Below are positions 34,492 through 43,416 of a DNA stretch of 64,000 nt, one piece after another. Within the stretch, counting starts at the first letter, position 1. Each line of letters opens with the position of its first letter. The position numbers were made by a program, and so were the translations under genes. Source of the stretch: Bosea sp. 124 (GTDB lineage: Bacteria > Pseudomonadota > Alphaproteobacteria > Rhizobiales > Beijerinckiaceae); the NCBI RefSeq assembly GCF_003046175.1, contig NZ_PZZM01000001.1, positions 1,559,001-1,623,000 of the forward strand, in the 5' to 3' direction. Below the pieces are notes generated by a model. It did not search any database. It saw only the letters and a list, made by a program, of their open reading frames with translations, and had not been told where the DNA came from.

Positions 34492-36849
34492 ATGGCCTCG
34501 GTTGGGATCGGTCAACCCGTGCCGCGCCAAGAGGACGCGATCCTCGTGCAGGGGCAGGGGCACTACACAGACGATCTGAGCGTCGAGCGGCAGCTCTTCG
34601 CGGCCTTCGTCCGCAGCCCCCATGCGCATGGACATCTGCGTGCCGTCGATGCGGCCGAGGCCCGGGCGATGAAGGGGGTCGTCGCGATCTACACAGCGGC
34701 GGATCTGGACGGCCAGGGATACAGCGCGATCCTGACACCCATCGATGTGCCGGGCCGCAATGGCGCATCGATGAGAAAGCCCCAGCGGGCAGCGCTGGCA
34801 GCCGACAAGGTCCGCTTCGTCGGCGACCCTGTCGCGATGGTGGTCGCCCGCACCGCCGATCAGGCGCGCAACGCCGCGGAGGCGGTCAGGCTCGATATCG
34901 ATGTCCTGCCTGCCGTCACCGATGCCGAGCAGGCGCTCGGGGCCGACGCCCCGCAAATCTATGACGACGTCGCCGGCAATCTGATCGTCGATTTCCAGTT
35001 CGGCGACAGCGAGAAGGTCGCCGGGGCTTTCGCCGAAGCCGCGCATATCGCGAGACTTCGGATCGTCAACAACCGCGTCATCGTCAACCCGATCGAGCCG
35101 CGCACGGCGATTGCGAGCTTCGATGGCAAGTCGAAGCGCTACACGCTGCACGCGCCGAGCCAAGGCGCCTTCGGCATGCGCAACAATCTGGCGGCGGCCA
35201 TGGGCGTGAAGCCTGCTGCGATGCGACTGGTCACCGGCCATGTCGGCGGCTCGTTCGGCATGAAGGCCTCCGTGTTTCCCGAGTACATCGTTCTCCTCCA
35301 TGCGGCTCGCATGTTGAAGCGCCCGGTCAAATGGACCGATCAACGATCCGAGAGCTTCGTCTCGGACCACCATGGGCGCGACATGGTCTTCGAGGCCGAG
35401 CTGGCCCTGGACGCTCGCGGTCGTTTCCTCGCCACGCGATTCAAGGGCATCGCGAATATGGGCGCCTACGTCACTCCCGTCGGGGCGGTGATGCCGACGA
35501 TGAATGTGGGGAAGAATTCGGTCGGCATGTACCGGACGCCGCTCGTCGAGATCCAGACGCGGTGCGCGGTGACGAATACGCCGCCGATCGGCGCCTATCG
35601 CGGCGCGGGTCGCCCGGAAGGCAATTATTTCATGGAGCGACTGATCGATACGGCGGCCCGCAACATGGGCATCGACAGCGCGAGCCTGAGGCGGCGCAAC
35701 CTGATCCCGCCCGCGAAGTTGCCTTGGGCGACACCGATGGGGACGGTCTACGACAGTGGTGATTTCCCGGCTCTGTTTGAACGAGCCCTCGCGGCGTCGG
35801 ACTGGATGGGATATGCTGGACGACTGAAGACGAGCCGGAAGGCGGGCTTGCTGCGCGGGCGCGGTATCGGCTGCTATCTCGAGGTGACAGCGCCTCCGAC
35901 AAATGAAATGGGCGGGATCCATTTCGAGCCGGACGGGAGCGTGAACATCGTCACCGGCACGCTCGACTACGGGCAGGGACATTGGACGCCGTTCGCCCAG
36001 CTCCTCACCAGCCAGCTCGGCGTTCCCTTCGAACGAATCAAGCTCGTACAGGGCGACAGCGATCGCCTGATCGCCGGCGGAGGCACGGGCGGCTCGAAAT
36101 CGCTGATGGCGAGCGGCTCGGCGATCATCGAGGCGAGCGAACTGGTCATCGAGAAGGGCAAGCTGCTCGCCGGTCACTTCCTCGAGGCCGATGTCGCCGA
36201 CATCGGGTTTGCTGCCGGCCGGTTCACCGTCATCGGAACCGACCGCTCGATCGAGATCATGCAGATGGCGGCAAGGCTGCATGGCGGCGCCGCGGTCGCG
36301 CCGGACCTGCCCCAGTCGCTCGACGTCGACCATGTCTTCAAGGCAGCCCCCTCGGCCTATCCCAATGGCTGTCACGTCGCCGAGGTCGAGATCGATCCGG
36401 AGACGGGACATGTCGAGGTCGTGCGCTATGTCATGGTCAACGACTTCGGAACCGTCGTGAACCCGATGATCGTCGAAGGGCAGCTCCATGGCGGCGTCGT
36501 TCAAGGCATCGGCCAGGCGCTGTTCGAGAGGACGGTGTATGACGACAGCGGCCAGCCCATGACGGGGTCCTATATGGACTACGCCTTGCCTCGGGCGGCG
36601 GATGTCCCCTTCTTCTCATTCGTGAGCCAGGGCGTGCCGACCCTGAACAATCGTGTGGGTGCCAAAGGTTGCGGCGAAGCGGGTTGTGCCGGCTCTCTGC
36701 CTTCGGTCATGAACGCAGTCGTCGATGCTCTGGCGCCGTATGGCATCAATCATCTGGACATGCCGGCGACGCCTCAGGCGGTCTGGCGGGCGGTTCGGTC
36801 CGGACGGAGCGGAGCCGTCACCGGCGAGCCGCTGGTGGCGCTTTCCTGA
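34492..36849 (+). CDS. Molybdenum hydroxylase large subunit (xanthine dehydrogenase/CoxL family), without its partner genes
   Basis: 785 residues from ATG 34492 (ATG 34459 is also possible; neither has a strong site). It starts with the family's GIGQPVPRQEDAILVQGQG. The molybdopterin-binding regions include GHVGGSFGMK, the loop AYRGAGRPEGN (the form of CO-dehydrogenase-like proteins rather than the AYRCSFR loop of true CO dehydrogenase), and the active-site glutamate in KGCGEAGCAGSLPS. The large subunit binds the molybdenum cofactor and hydroxylates a small aromatic or aldehyde substrate. It normally works with an FAD subunit and a 2Fe-2S subunit, but neither gene is next to it. Confidence 0.9.
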   Translation: MASVGIGQPVPRQEDAILVQGQGHYTDDLSVERQLFAAFVRSPHAHGHLRAVDAAEARAMKGVVAIYTAADLDGQGYSAILTPIDVPGRNGASMRKPQRAALAADKVRFVGDPVAMVVARTADQARNAAEAVRLDIDVLPAVTDAEQALGADAPQIYDDVAGNLIVDFQFGDSEKVAGAFAEAAHIARLRIVNNRVIVNPIEPRTAIASFDGKSKRYTLHAPSQGAFGMRNNLAAAMGVKPAAMRLVTGHVGGSFGMKASVFPEYIVLLHAARMLKRPVKWTDQRSESFVSDHHGRDMVFEAELALDARGRFLATRFKGIANMGAYVTPVGAVMPTMNVGKNSVGMYRTPLVEIQTRCAVTNTPPIGAYRGAGRPEGNYFMERLIDTAARNMGIDSASLRRRNLIPPAKLPWATPMGTVYDSGDFPALFERALAASDWMGYAGRLKTSRKAGLLRGRGIGCYLEVTAPPTNEMGGIHFEPDGSVNIVTGTLDYGQGHWTPFAQLLTSQLGVPFERIKLVQGDSDRLIAGGGTGGSKSLMASGSAIIEASELVIEKGKLLAGHFLEADVADIGFAAGRFTVIGTDRSIEIMQMAARLHGGAAVAPDLPQSLDVDHVFKAAPSAYPNGCHVAEVEIDPETGHVEVVRYVMVNDFGTVVNPMIVEGQLHGGVVQGIGQALFERTVYDDSGQPMTGSYMDYALPRAADVPFFSFVSQGVPTLNNRVGAKGCGEAGCAGSLPSVMNAVVDALAPYGINHLDMPATPQAVWRAVRSGRSGAVTGEPLVALS

Positions 36850-37064
36850 CCGGGCGATCGCCTGCTCGACGGCGTTATGATCGAAGATCTGTCGGCAGGA
36901 CGGCGCCGATCCAGGCACCGCAACCTGTCTTTGTTTTTCGTCACGCTTCGCGAGTTCGCAGCACGCGAACGAGAATGTCCGGTTGCGGGCGCCGCGCCAG
37001 AGTCCGCATCGACAACATCTGAATTGAACGCTACGTCATCAAGAGGGCGTGGTTGGGAATAGCG

Positions 37065-37703
37065 ATGCGTGGGGCGGGGATAAGCTTAGCTGGCACGCTC
37101 ATCGTGTTGTTCGCCCGCTTCCTGACCGCCGTCCGCGGACGCTGGGACGGGGTTGCGCCGGTCGACGAGCAGCGGATCTACTACGCCAATCACGCCAGCC
37201 ACGGCGATTTCGTCCTGATCTGGACGGTGCTGCCGCGTCGCACGCGATTTGCGACCCGGCCGGTCGCAGGGAGTGACTACTGGCTGAAAAGCCGCCTCCG
37301 GCGCTTCATCGGCTGCGATGTCTTCAACGCCGTCCTGATCGATCGCGAACGCGCCAGCCGGGCAAACGATCCGATCGGCCAGATGACGGACGCGCTGGAT
37401 GCCGGCTCGTCGCTCATCGTCTTCCCCGAAGGTACGCGCAACACGACCGAGGCACCGCTGCTGCCGTTCAAGAGCGGACTGTTCCATCTCGCGCGGGCGC
37501 GCCCGGACATCGCGCTCGTGCCGGTCTGGATCGACAATCTCAATCGCGTCATGCCGAAGGGCGAGTTCGTGCCGATCCCGCTGATCTGCACCGTCACCTT
37601 CGGCGCCGCGGTGCGGATCTCCGACGCGGAAGCGAAGCGGGACTTCCTGGCCCGGGCGGAAGCAGCGCTGCTCGGGCTGTCGCCGAAGGCGAGTTCGTCA
37701 TGA
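37065..37703 (+). CDS. Lysophospholipid acyltransferase (PlsC-like)
   Basis: 212 residues from ATG 37065; a TTG at 37053 with AGAGGG upstream is an alternative start. The acyltransferase motif I is NHASHGDF (NHX4D) and motif III is VFPEGTRN. One N-terminal membrane helix is visible (ISLAGTLIVLFARFLTAV). It should acylate lysophosphatidate or another lysolipid at the membrane. Its stop overlaps the start of cdsA as ATGA, and the next three genes also concern CDP-activated lipids, so the operon is a small phospholipid synthesis unit. Confidence 0.9.
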   Translation: MRGAGISLAGTLIVLFARFLTAVRGRWDGVAPVDEQRIYYANHASHGDFVLIWTVLPRRTRFATRPVAGSDYWLKSRLRRFIGCDVFNAVLIDRERASRANDPIGQMTDALDAGSSLIVFPEGTRNTTEAPLLPFKSGLFHLARARPDIALVPVWIDNLNRVMPKGEFVPIPLICTVTFGAAVRISDAEAKRDFLARAEAALLGLSPKASSS

Positions 37704-38650
37704 CGATGCCCCATCCCGATCTGGTGGCCGTGCTGGCCGGCCTGCTCGTCGTTCTGATCCTGGCTTCGGCGATCGGCTACGGGCTGCAGCGCAGATTGTC
37801 GCCCGACGGCTCGAATGCCGTGGTCGAGAACCTGAACGACCGCATCCGCGCCTGGTGGGTCATGGTCGTGCTGATGGGGCTGGCGCTGCTCGGCGGCAAG
37901 ACCGGCGTGACGCTGCTCTTCGCCTTCTGCTCCTTCGCGGCCTTGCGCGAATTCATCACGCTGACCGACACGCGGCGCGCCGACCATTGGGCGCTGGCCG
38001 CCGGCTTCTTCGTCGTCCTGCCGCTGCAGTATTACCTGATCTGGATCGACTGGTACGGTCTCTACTCGATCTTCATCCCGGTCTACGGCTTCCTGCTGCT
38101 GCCGATCATCGCAGCGCTGCGCGGCGACACCGACCGCTATCTCGTGCGCATCGCCGAGGTGCAGTGGGCTTTGATGATCTGCGTCTTCTGCACCTCGCAT
38201 GTGCCGGCGCTGCTCACCCTGGACATTCCCGGCTTTCAGGGGCGCAACGTGCTCCTGATCGCCTTCCTCGTCATCGTCGTGCAGATCAGCGATGTCCTGC
38301 AATATGTCTGGGGCAAGTTTCTGGGCCGCACCAAGATCGCGCCCCGGCTCTCGCCCTCCAAGACGGTCGAGGGTTTCGTCGGCGGCGCGCTCAGTGCCAC
38401 GGCCATCGGCGCCGCATTGTCCTGGATGACGCCGTTCACGCCGCTCCAGGCCGCCTTCCTGTCGCTGGTCATCGTCCTGATGGGTTTCTTCGGCGGGCTC
38501 GTGATGTCGGCGATCAAACGCGACCGCGGCGTCAAGGATTGGGGACACCTCATCGCGGGCCATGGCGGCTTCATCGATCGGCTCGATTCCGTGGTCTTCT
38601 CCGCCCCGATCTTCTTCCACCTGGTCCGCTACGGCTGGTCAGCCACATGA
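37700..38650 (+). CDS. Phosphatidate cytidylyltransferase (CdsA family)
   Basis: 316 residues with about eight membrane helices. The CdsA signature is present near the C terminus as SAIKRDRGVKDWGHL, followed by AGHGGFIDRLDS (alanine replaces the usual proline before GHGG). The enzyme makes CDP-diacylglycerol from phosphatidate and CTP. It is probably a second, operon-specific copy rather than the housekeeping cdsA, because it lies between a PlsC-like gene and a CDP-alcohol phosphatidyltransferase gene. This resembles the E. coli ynbAB arrangement. Confidence 0.92.
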   Translation: MTMPHPDLVAVLAGLLVVLILASAIGYGLQRRLSPDGSNAVVENLNDRIRAWWVMVVLMGLALLGGKTGVTLLFAFCSFAALREFITLTDTRRADHWALAAGFFVVLPLQYYLIWIDWYGLYSIFIPVYGFLLLPIIAALRGDTDRYLVRIAEVQWALMICVFCTSHVPALLTLDIPGFQGRNVLLIAFLVIVVQISDVLQYVWGKFLGRTKIAPRLSPSKTVEGFVGGALSATAIGAALSWMTPFTPLQAAFLSLVIVLMGFFGGLVMSAIKRDRGVKDWGHLIAGHGGFIDRLDSVVFSAPIFFHLVRYGWSAT

Positions 38651-39036
38651 GCCTCCGGCTTGAGCGCCTGATGGCAAGCAGCGTCGTGCATGTCGCCTTC
38701 GCCTTCCTCGCCATGGGGAGCTGGGCGGCTTTCGCCAACCGCACCCATCCGATGCCGGCACCGCTCCAGGCCGGGTTGATCCAGGGCGCGCTCTCCGCGA
38801 CCATCACCCTGCTCCTGAAACGCGGCATCGAGGCGCTGGCCAGACGCTTCTCCGGCTTGACGGCCCTGCTGGTGCCGCCGCTCATCGCCGGGCTCGTCTC
38901 TGCCGGGTTGCTCACGGCCATCCACACCATCGGCGGCACGCCCGAGATCTTCAGGACGATCGCCGTCCCGTGGACCGTCGCGACCAGCTATGCGGCGCTC
39001 TACAATCTTTCGCTCTGGCGGAGCAGAAAGGCCTGA
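38647..39036 (+). CDS. Small membrane protein in the phospholipid operon
   Basis: 129 residues with about four hydrophobic helices (VVHVAFAFLAMGSWAAFA, LIQGALSATITLLL, LLVPPLIAGLVSAGLLTAI, ATSYAALYNLSLW). The start overlaps the cdsA stop as ATGA, and the next gene follows after three bases, so it is translationally linked to lipid enzymes. Function unknown; I recognise only a conserved hypothetical membrane protein. Confidence 0.75.
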   Translation: MSLRLERLMASSVVHVAFAFLAMGSWAAFANRTHPMPAPLQAGLIQGALSATITLLLKRGIEALARRFSGLTALLVPPLIAGLVSAGLLTAIHTIGGTPEIFRTIAVPWTVATSYAALYNLSLWRSRKA

Positions 39037-39039
39037 AAC

Positions 39040-39681
39040 GTGGCGCAGGACGACAATCGACGCCCGCTGGCGAGCCGCGATTCCGGCTGGGCCCGCGCCA
39101 TCGCGCGCCGTCTGAGCGCGGCCGACATCACGCCGAACCAGATATCAATGGCGAGCATGGCGATGGCGGCCATTGCCGGCGCCGCCTTCTGGCTCGCCGG
39201 GAGCGCTCATTCCGGATCGCGCGCCGCCCTGCTCCTGGCCGCGGCGCTGTTCTGCCAGTTCAGGCTGCTCTGCAACCTGTTCGACGGCATGGTGGCGATC
39301 GAGGGTGGCAAGCAAGCGCCCGACGGGCCATTCTGGAACGAGTTCCCCGACCGCATCGCTGACATCCTCATTCTCGTCGGCGCCGGCTATGGAGCCAACG
39401 CGCCGGCCTTGGGCTGGGCCGCAGCCGCCTTTGCCGTGCTCACCGCCTACACGCGCGAGCTTGGCCGCGCCTGCGGGCTGCCGGCCGACTTCTCCGGCCC
39501 GATGGCCAAGCAGCACCGCATGGCGACGATCACCGCCGCAGCGCTGCTGTCCCTGCTGGAGCCGCTCTGGCGCGGCCAGGGCGAGACCCTTGTTGTCGCT
39601 CTTTGGATCATCGCGGCAGGGGCCGCCGCGACCGCTCTCAGGCGGGCAGCCAATGCCGTGCGCGGATTGCGTGAGCGCTGA
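39040..39681 (+). CDS. CDP-alcohol phosphatidyltransferase family protein with altered motif
   Basis: 213 residues, GTG start three bases after the preceding stop. The fold and the helix pattern match the CDP-alcohol phosphatidyltransferases, which join CDP-diacylglycerol to an alcohol. The usual motif DxxDGxxAR...GxxxD...D appears as NLFDGMVAIEGG, then GPFWNEFPDRIAD. The first aspartate is asparagine, AR is AI, and the aspartate of the GxxxD step is asparagine. The last two aspartates are kept. The same kind of variation occurs in YnbA-like proteins as far as I recall. Its alcohol acceptor is unknown. Confidence 0.82.
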   Translation: MAQDDNRRPLASRDSGWARAIARRLSAADITPNQISMASMAMAAIAGAAFWLAGSAHSGSRAALLLAAALFCQFRLLCNLFDGMVAIEGGKQAPDGPFWNEFPDRIADILILVGAGYGANAPALGWAAAAFAVLTAYTRELGRACGLPADFSGPMAKQHRMATITAAALLSLLEPLWRGQGETLVVALWIIAAGAAATALRRAANAVRGLRER

Positions 39682-40104
39682 ATGCCGTCACGTTTCCGCC
39701 GGGGCGGTGGCCTGCGGGAATACTCGGAGACATACCCATAGTCGGGTTTCCCTGCGTCGCAGAGTTCTGATTCATTGGTCTCAGCCCTTGGAGGTTGAGA
39801 TGGCTTGCTTCAGCCGCTCCCGGATCTCCACCTCGTTGGATCGCCGCGATGCATAGCGGTAGGTCTTCGGATCAAGCTCTTCTTAATCTCCGTCTCCTTC
39901 CGACGGAGGCCAATTCAAACCAACGGCGCTCAGGGGGCAACGTCAACCACCTCGCGCCGACGCACCGCCGGCCTCAAACGACGCGCCTTGGCTCGGCAGG
40001 CCGCATCCGCTCACGCAAAGCCTTTCTCGACATCCGGTGATCGTCCTAAGGTCTGCCGGTGCGAAGCGGCGCCGGATTCGGGGCTGGCTCCAGGGGAAGG
40101 CTGC
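39682..40104. other. Intergenic region with possible transposase remnant
   Basis: 423 bases without an intact gene. On the minus strand, from about 39885 down to about 39783, a frame reads ELDPKTYRYASRRSNEVEIR and ends in ...ERLKQAISTSKG. This recalls the start of IS3-type OrfB proteins, but the frame is closed by a stop two codons upstream. The rest shows no coding signal; the part nearest 40104 carries the ribosome binding site of pxpA (GGGGAAGG). Confidence 0.3.
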
Positions 40105-40863
40105 ATGACGACGATCGATCTCAATGCCGATCTCGCCGAGGGTTTCGGCGCCTATCGCTGCGGCGACGACGAGGCGATGCTCTCGATCGTCACCTCGGCG
40201 AATGTCGCCTGCGGCCTGCATGCCGGCGATCCGGAGATCATGGCCCATGCCTTCTCGGTCGCGCGCGAGCGTAGCGTCGCGGTCGGTGCCCATCCGGGCT
40301 TCCCCGATCTCTGGGGCTTCGGCCGCAGGCGGATTCCGTTCTCGACCGGCGAGATCGAGCGCCTCGTCGCCTATCAGCTCGGCGCGGCGATGGCGCTGGC
40401 GGCCTATGCCGGCCACCGCATCTCCTACGTCAAACCACATGGCGCACTCGGCAACATCGCCTGCGAGGAACGCCCCGTCGCGGATGCGATCGCGCGCGCC
40501 GTCAAGGCGGTCGATCCAGGCCTGTCGCTGCTGGCGACGGCGCTGACCGCGCAGGTCGCGGCCGGCGAGGCGGCGGGGCTGCGGGTTTATCAGGAGATCT
40601 TCGCCGATCGCGGCTATACGGAGGAAGGCCTGCTCGTCGCGCGCAACCTGCCAGGCGCGATGATCACCGACCCGCAGGAGGCGGCGGACCGCGTCGTCGC
40701 CATGGTCTCCGAAGGCGCCATCATCACGTTGTCGGGACGGCGCCTGCCGACGCCGATCCGCTCGATCTGCGTGCATGGCGATTCGAGCCACGCCGTGGCC
40801 ACAGCCCGGCTGGTGCGGACGGCGCTGGAGAGCGCCGGCGTGACGCTCGCCGCCTTCGAATGA
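40105..40863 (+). CDS. pxpA: 5-oxoprolinase subunit PxpA (LamB/YcsF family)
   Basis: 252 residues. The family's N-terminal motif DLNADLAEGFG is followed by TSANVACGLHAGDPEIM and AHPGFPDLWGFGRR, which hold the metal and substrate residues. PxpA opens the ring of 5-oxoproline after it has been phosphorylated by PxpBC, giving glutamate with ATP use. A GGGGAAGG site precedes the ATG, and the stop overlaps the start of pxpB as ATGA. The frame is open upstream, but the conserved start is MTTIDLNADLAEG. Confidence 0.95.
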   Translation: MTTIDLNADLAEGFGAYRCGDDEAMLSIVTSANVACGLHAGDPEIMAHAFSVARERSVAVGAHPGFPDLWGFGRRRIPFSTGEIERLVAYQLGAAMALAAYAGHRISYVKPHGALGNIACEERPVADAIARAVKAVDPGLSLLATALTAQVAAGEAAGLRVYQEIFADRGYTEEGLLVARNLPGAMITDPQEAADRVVAMVSEGAIITLSGRRLPTPIRSICVHGDSSHAVATARLVRTALESAGVTLAAFE

Positions 40864-41594
40864 GCCGCGATCAGGGCGCTCGCCCGCTTTTCCTCGATGC
40901 CGGCGAGGCGGCGCTGGTCGTCGAGTTCGGCCGGAGCGTCGATCCCGCGATCAGCGACCGCGTGCTGGCGCTCGATGCCGCACTGGCTGCGGCGCCGCCG
41001 GAGGGCTTGCGCGAACTGGTGCCGACCTATCGCTCGCTGATGATCCATTACGACCCGCTCCGGCTCGACAGGGCGAGGCTGGTCGCGCTGGTCGAGGAAC
41101 GCCTGGCAGAACCCGCGACGCCCGGCCGGACGGCGGCGCTGTGGATGCTGCCGTGCTGCTACGAGGCGCCTCATGGCGAGGACCTCGCCGAGTTGGCCGG
41201 GCTGATGGGTCTCGCCGCCTCCGAGGCCGCAGCCATCCATGCCGCCGCGAGCTACCGGGTCTACATGTACGGCTTCTCACCCGGCTTCACCTATCTCGGC
41301 GGTCTGCCCGAGGCGATCGCGATCTCGCGCCGGACCCGGCCACGCCCGCCGCATGAGAGCAAGGCCGTGCTGGTCGGCGGCGGCTTGAGCGCGATCGCGA
41401 GCTTTTCCATGCCCACGGGCTGGTATGTCGTCGGTCGCACGCCGGAGCGGCTCTATGCACCCGAGCGGGCGAACGCCTTCCTGTTCGAGCCCGGCGACAG
41501 CCTGCGCTTCGAGCCGATCGACGCAACGACCTTTGCGATGCTCGATGCGCGTGCGGAGGCCGGCGAGATCGTGGCCCGCAGGCAGGCGCCATGA
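40860..41594 (+). CDS. pxpB: 5-oxoprolinase subunit PxpB (allophanate hydrolase subunit 1 family)
   Basis: 244 residues. The typical stretches are LVEFGRSVDP near the start, LMIHYDPLRL in the middle, and YGFSPGFTYLGGLPEAI in the C-terminal cyclophilin-like domain. With PxpC it forms the kinase part of the prokaryotic 5-oxoprolinase, which detoxifies 5-oxoproline arising from glutamine and glutamate. It overlaps both neighbours by four bases. Confidence 0.95.
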   Translation: MSRDQGARPLFLDAGEAALVVEFGRSVDPAISDRVLALDAALAAAPPEGLRELVPTYRSLMIHYDPLRLDRARLVALVEERLAEPATPGRTAALWMLPCCYEAPHGEDLAELAGLMGLAASEAAAIHAAASYRVYMYGFSPGFTYLGGLPEAIAISRRTRPRPPHESKAVLVGGGLSAIASFSMPTGWYVVGRTPERLYAPERANAFLFEPGDSLRFEPIDATTFAMLDARAEAGEIVARRQAP

Positions 41595-42616
41595 CGGCGG
41601 CTTTGCGTCTGCTCTCGGCCGGCCCTGGCGTCACCGTTCAGGATGGCGGCCGGCACGGCTTCCTGCGCTACGGCGTCACCGGCGCCGGCCCGATGGACCC
41701 GTTCGCCCATGCCATCGCCAATCGCGCGCTCGGCAATCGCGCCGACGCCGCCGCGATCGAAGTTTCGCTCGGGGGGCTGGAACTCACCGTCGAAGGCGCG
41801 CCCGTGACCATCGCCGTCGCAGGCGGCGATTTTCAGATCGTGCTGGACGGCCAGGCGCTGCCACCGGCGGTCGTCGCACGGCTGGAACCGGGGGCGCGCC
41901 TGAAGCTGCGGGCGGGGCCTGCCGGTGTCTGGTGCTATCTCGCCGTGGCGGGCGGCCTCGCGCTGCCGCAGGTGCTGGGGTCCGGCGCGACGCATGCGCG
42001 CACCGGCATGGGCGGGCTCGAAGGACGCATGCTGCAGGCGGGCGACCGGCTGCCGGTCGGCATGGCAACGACAGGCGACACTCCGGCCGGCGTCATCGTC
42101 GCGCCGCCGCTCGAGCGGCCCGCCGGGACGATCCGCGTCCTGCTCGGCCCGCAGGACGATTATTTCGCCGCGGACCAGATCACCGCGTTCCTGGCGGGAC
42201 CCTGGACGGTCTCGGCGCGCGGCGACCGCATGGCCTGTTTCCTCGAAGGCGAGCGCCTCAGCCACAAGCTGGGCTTCAACATCCCCTCCGACGGCGTCGC
42301 GATGGGCGCGATCCAGGTGCCCGGCGAAGGCCAACCGATCGTGCTGATGGCCGACCGGCAGTCGACCGGCGGCTATCCCAAGATCGCGACGGTCATCGGT
42401 GCCGATCTCGGGCGCCTCGCCCAGGCGCGGCCCGGGACACAGCTGGCGTTCCGGGCTGTCTCGCATGCGCAAGCCGTACAGGCCCGGGCGGAGGAGCACG
42501 CCTTCCTCACCTCGCCGATCGCCATCGAACCGCTGACGCGCAGCCTGTTCAGTTCGGAATTCCTGCTCGGCCTCAATCTGGTCGATGGCTGGGTCGATGC
42601 GCGCAGGCGGAGCTGA
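41591..42616 (+). CDS. pxpC: 5-oxoprolinase subunit PxpC (biotin-dependent carboxyltransferase family)
   Basis: 341 residues. The start has the family signature SAGPGVTVQDGGRHGFLRYG, followed by GAGPMDPFAHAIANRALGN. The segment GGYPKIATVIGADLGRLAQ marks the end of the cyclophilin-like domain. Older annotation as urea amidolyase or allophanate hydrolase subunit 2 is superseded by the PxpABC assignment when found beside pxpA and pxpB, as here. It completes the operon; the next gene is convergent. Confidence 0.95.
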   Translation: MTAALRLLSAGPGVTVQDGGRHGFLRYGVTGAGPMDPFAHAIANRALGNRADAAAIEVSLGGLELTVEGAPVTIAVAGGDFQIVLDGQALPPAVVARLEPGARLKLRAGPAGVWCYLAVAGGLALPQVLGSGATHARTGMGGLEGRMLQAGDRLPVGMATTGDTPAGVIVAPPLERPAGTIRVLLGPQDDYFAADQITAFLAGPWTVSARGDRMACFLEGERLSHKLGFNIPSDGVAMGAIQVPGEGQPIVLMADRQSTGGYPKIATVIGADLGRLAQARPGTQLAFRAVSHAQAVQARAEEHAFLTSPIAIEPLTRSLFSSEFLLGLNLVDGWVDARRRS

Positions 42617-42631
42617 TCGCGCGACGCCGTC

Positions 42632-43243
42632 TCAGACCATCTCCTCGACGAAGGTCGCGACGAAGCGGACCAGCTCGCTCTGGCGGGCGGTGCCCGTCTT
42701 GGCGAAGAGGCGCTGCAGATGCGTGCGCGCCGTGGTGCGGGCGATGCCGAGCTTCTTGGCCGCGACGACCGTATCGAGCCCCTTCACGATCAGGCCGAGC
42801 ATGCGGGCTTCCGTCGGCGTCAGACCGCAGGCCTCCGCGACCTCATCGACATTGCGGTCGATCATGCGCTCGGGATCGTCGATCGTCAGCACGAAGAGAT
42901 CCATGCCGGCCCCGCCGAGATGAACCGCGTCGACCGCGACCTGGCGGCCGCAGCGCATCGACACCGGCAGGCGCAGCTCTTCCGGCGCGGAGCCCGCGCA
43001 GCGGCGCTTGAGCCAGGTCTGGAGCCGCGCCGCGAAGAGTTTGTCGGCGCAAACGAAGCGGCCTCCCGCGCCGAGGCCTTCGTGTGCCAGGGCAGCAGCG
43101 CCCTGGTTGCTGAAATGGACGTGGAGATCCGCGTCGATGATGAACAGCGGCTTGGCACCGCGCCCGGCCTCCTCCGCCTCAACCGGGCGGGGCGGAAGGG
43201 GGGCGAAGCCCGTCGAAGGGGCGAGGGGGAAGATCATGGTCAT
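42632..43243 (-). CDS. LuxR-family transcriptional regulator with PAS-like sensor
   Basis: 203 residues from the ATG at 43243 (43270 is an alternative). The N-terminal half (about 30-120) resembles a PAS fold (LFIIDADLHVHFSNQGAAAL). The C-terminal helix-turn-helix is LTPTEARMLGLIVKGLDTVV, then IARTTARTHLQRLFAKTGTARQ. There is no receiver or autoinducer domain, so the signal is sensed by the PAS-like part or a partner. It is convergent with pxpABC and may control it. Its HTH is closely similar to that of the protein at 45308-46453. Confidence 0.85.
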   Translation of the reverse strand: MTMIFPLAPSTGFAPLPPRPVEAEEAGRGAKPLFIIDADLHVHFSNQGAAALAHEGLGAGGRFVCADKLFAARLQTWLKRRCAGSAPEELRLPVSMRCGRQVAVDAVHLGGAGMDLFVLTIDDPERMIDRNVDEVAEACGLTPTEARMLGLIVKGLDTVVAAKKLGIARTTARTHLQRLFAKTGTARQSELVRFVATFVEEMV

Positions 43244-43416
43244 GCGAGGAGTTTCCCGGAGCTCGAGCATCTTCGCTGTGCCTCACGTAACAGTGCGCCG
43301 GACCCGGCCGTGACAGGCTGAAGAGTCGGCCGTCTCCCTTTGGTCGCGCCACGACCGCGAACGGTTCAACGGCAGCGTAGGCGATGATTGGCGGGGAAGC
43401 CTCGGCCCTCGTGGGC

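Noticed and set aside
34333..36504. A 723-codon minus-strand frame opposite the molybdenum hydroxylase gene
   Set aside because: The sense frame carries the hydroxylase motifs. Only the last 29 codons of the minus frame, which lie outside that gene and have their own strong ribosome binding site, were kept as a possible small gene.
40860..42616. Urea or allophanate hydrolysis genes
   Set aside because: The two proteins match the allophanate hydrolase subunit 1 and 2 families by name, but the adjacent pxpA gene and absence of a urea carboxylase identify 5-oxoprolinase.
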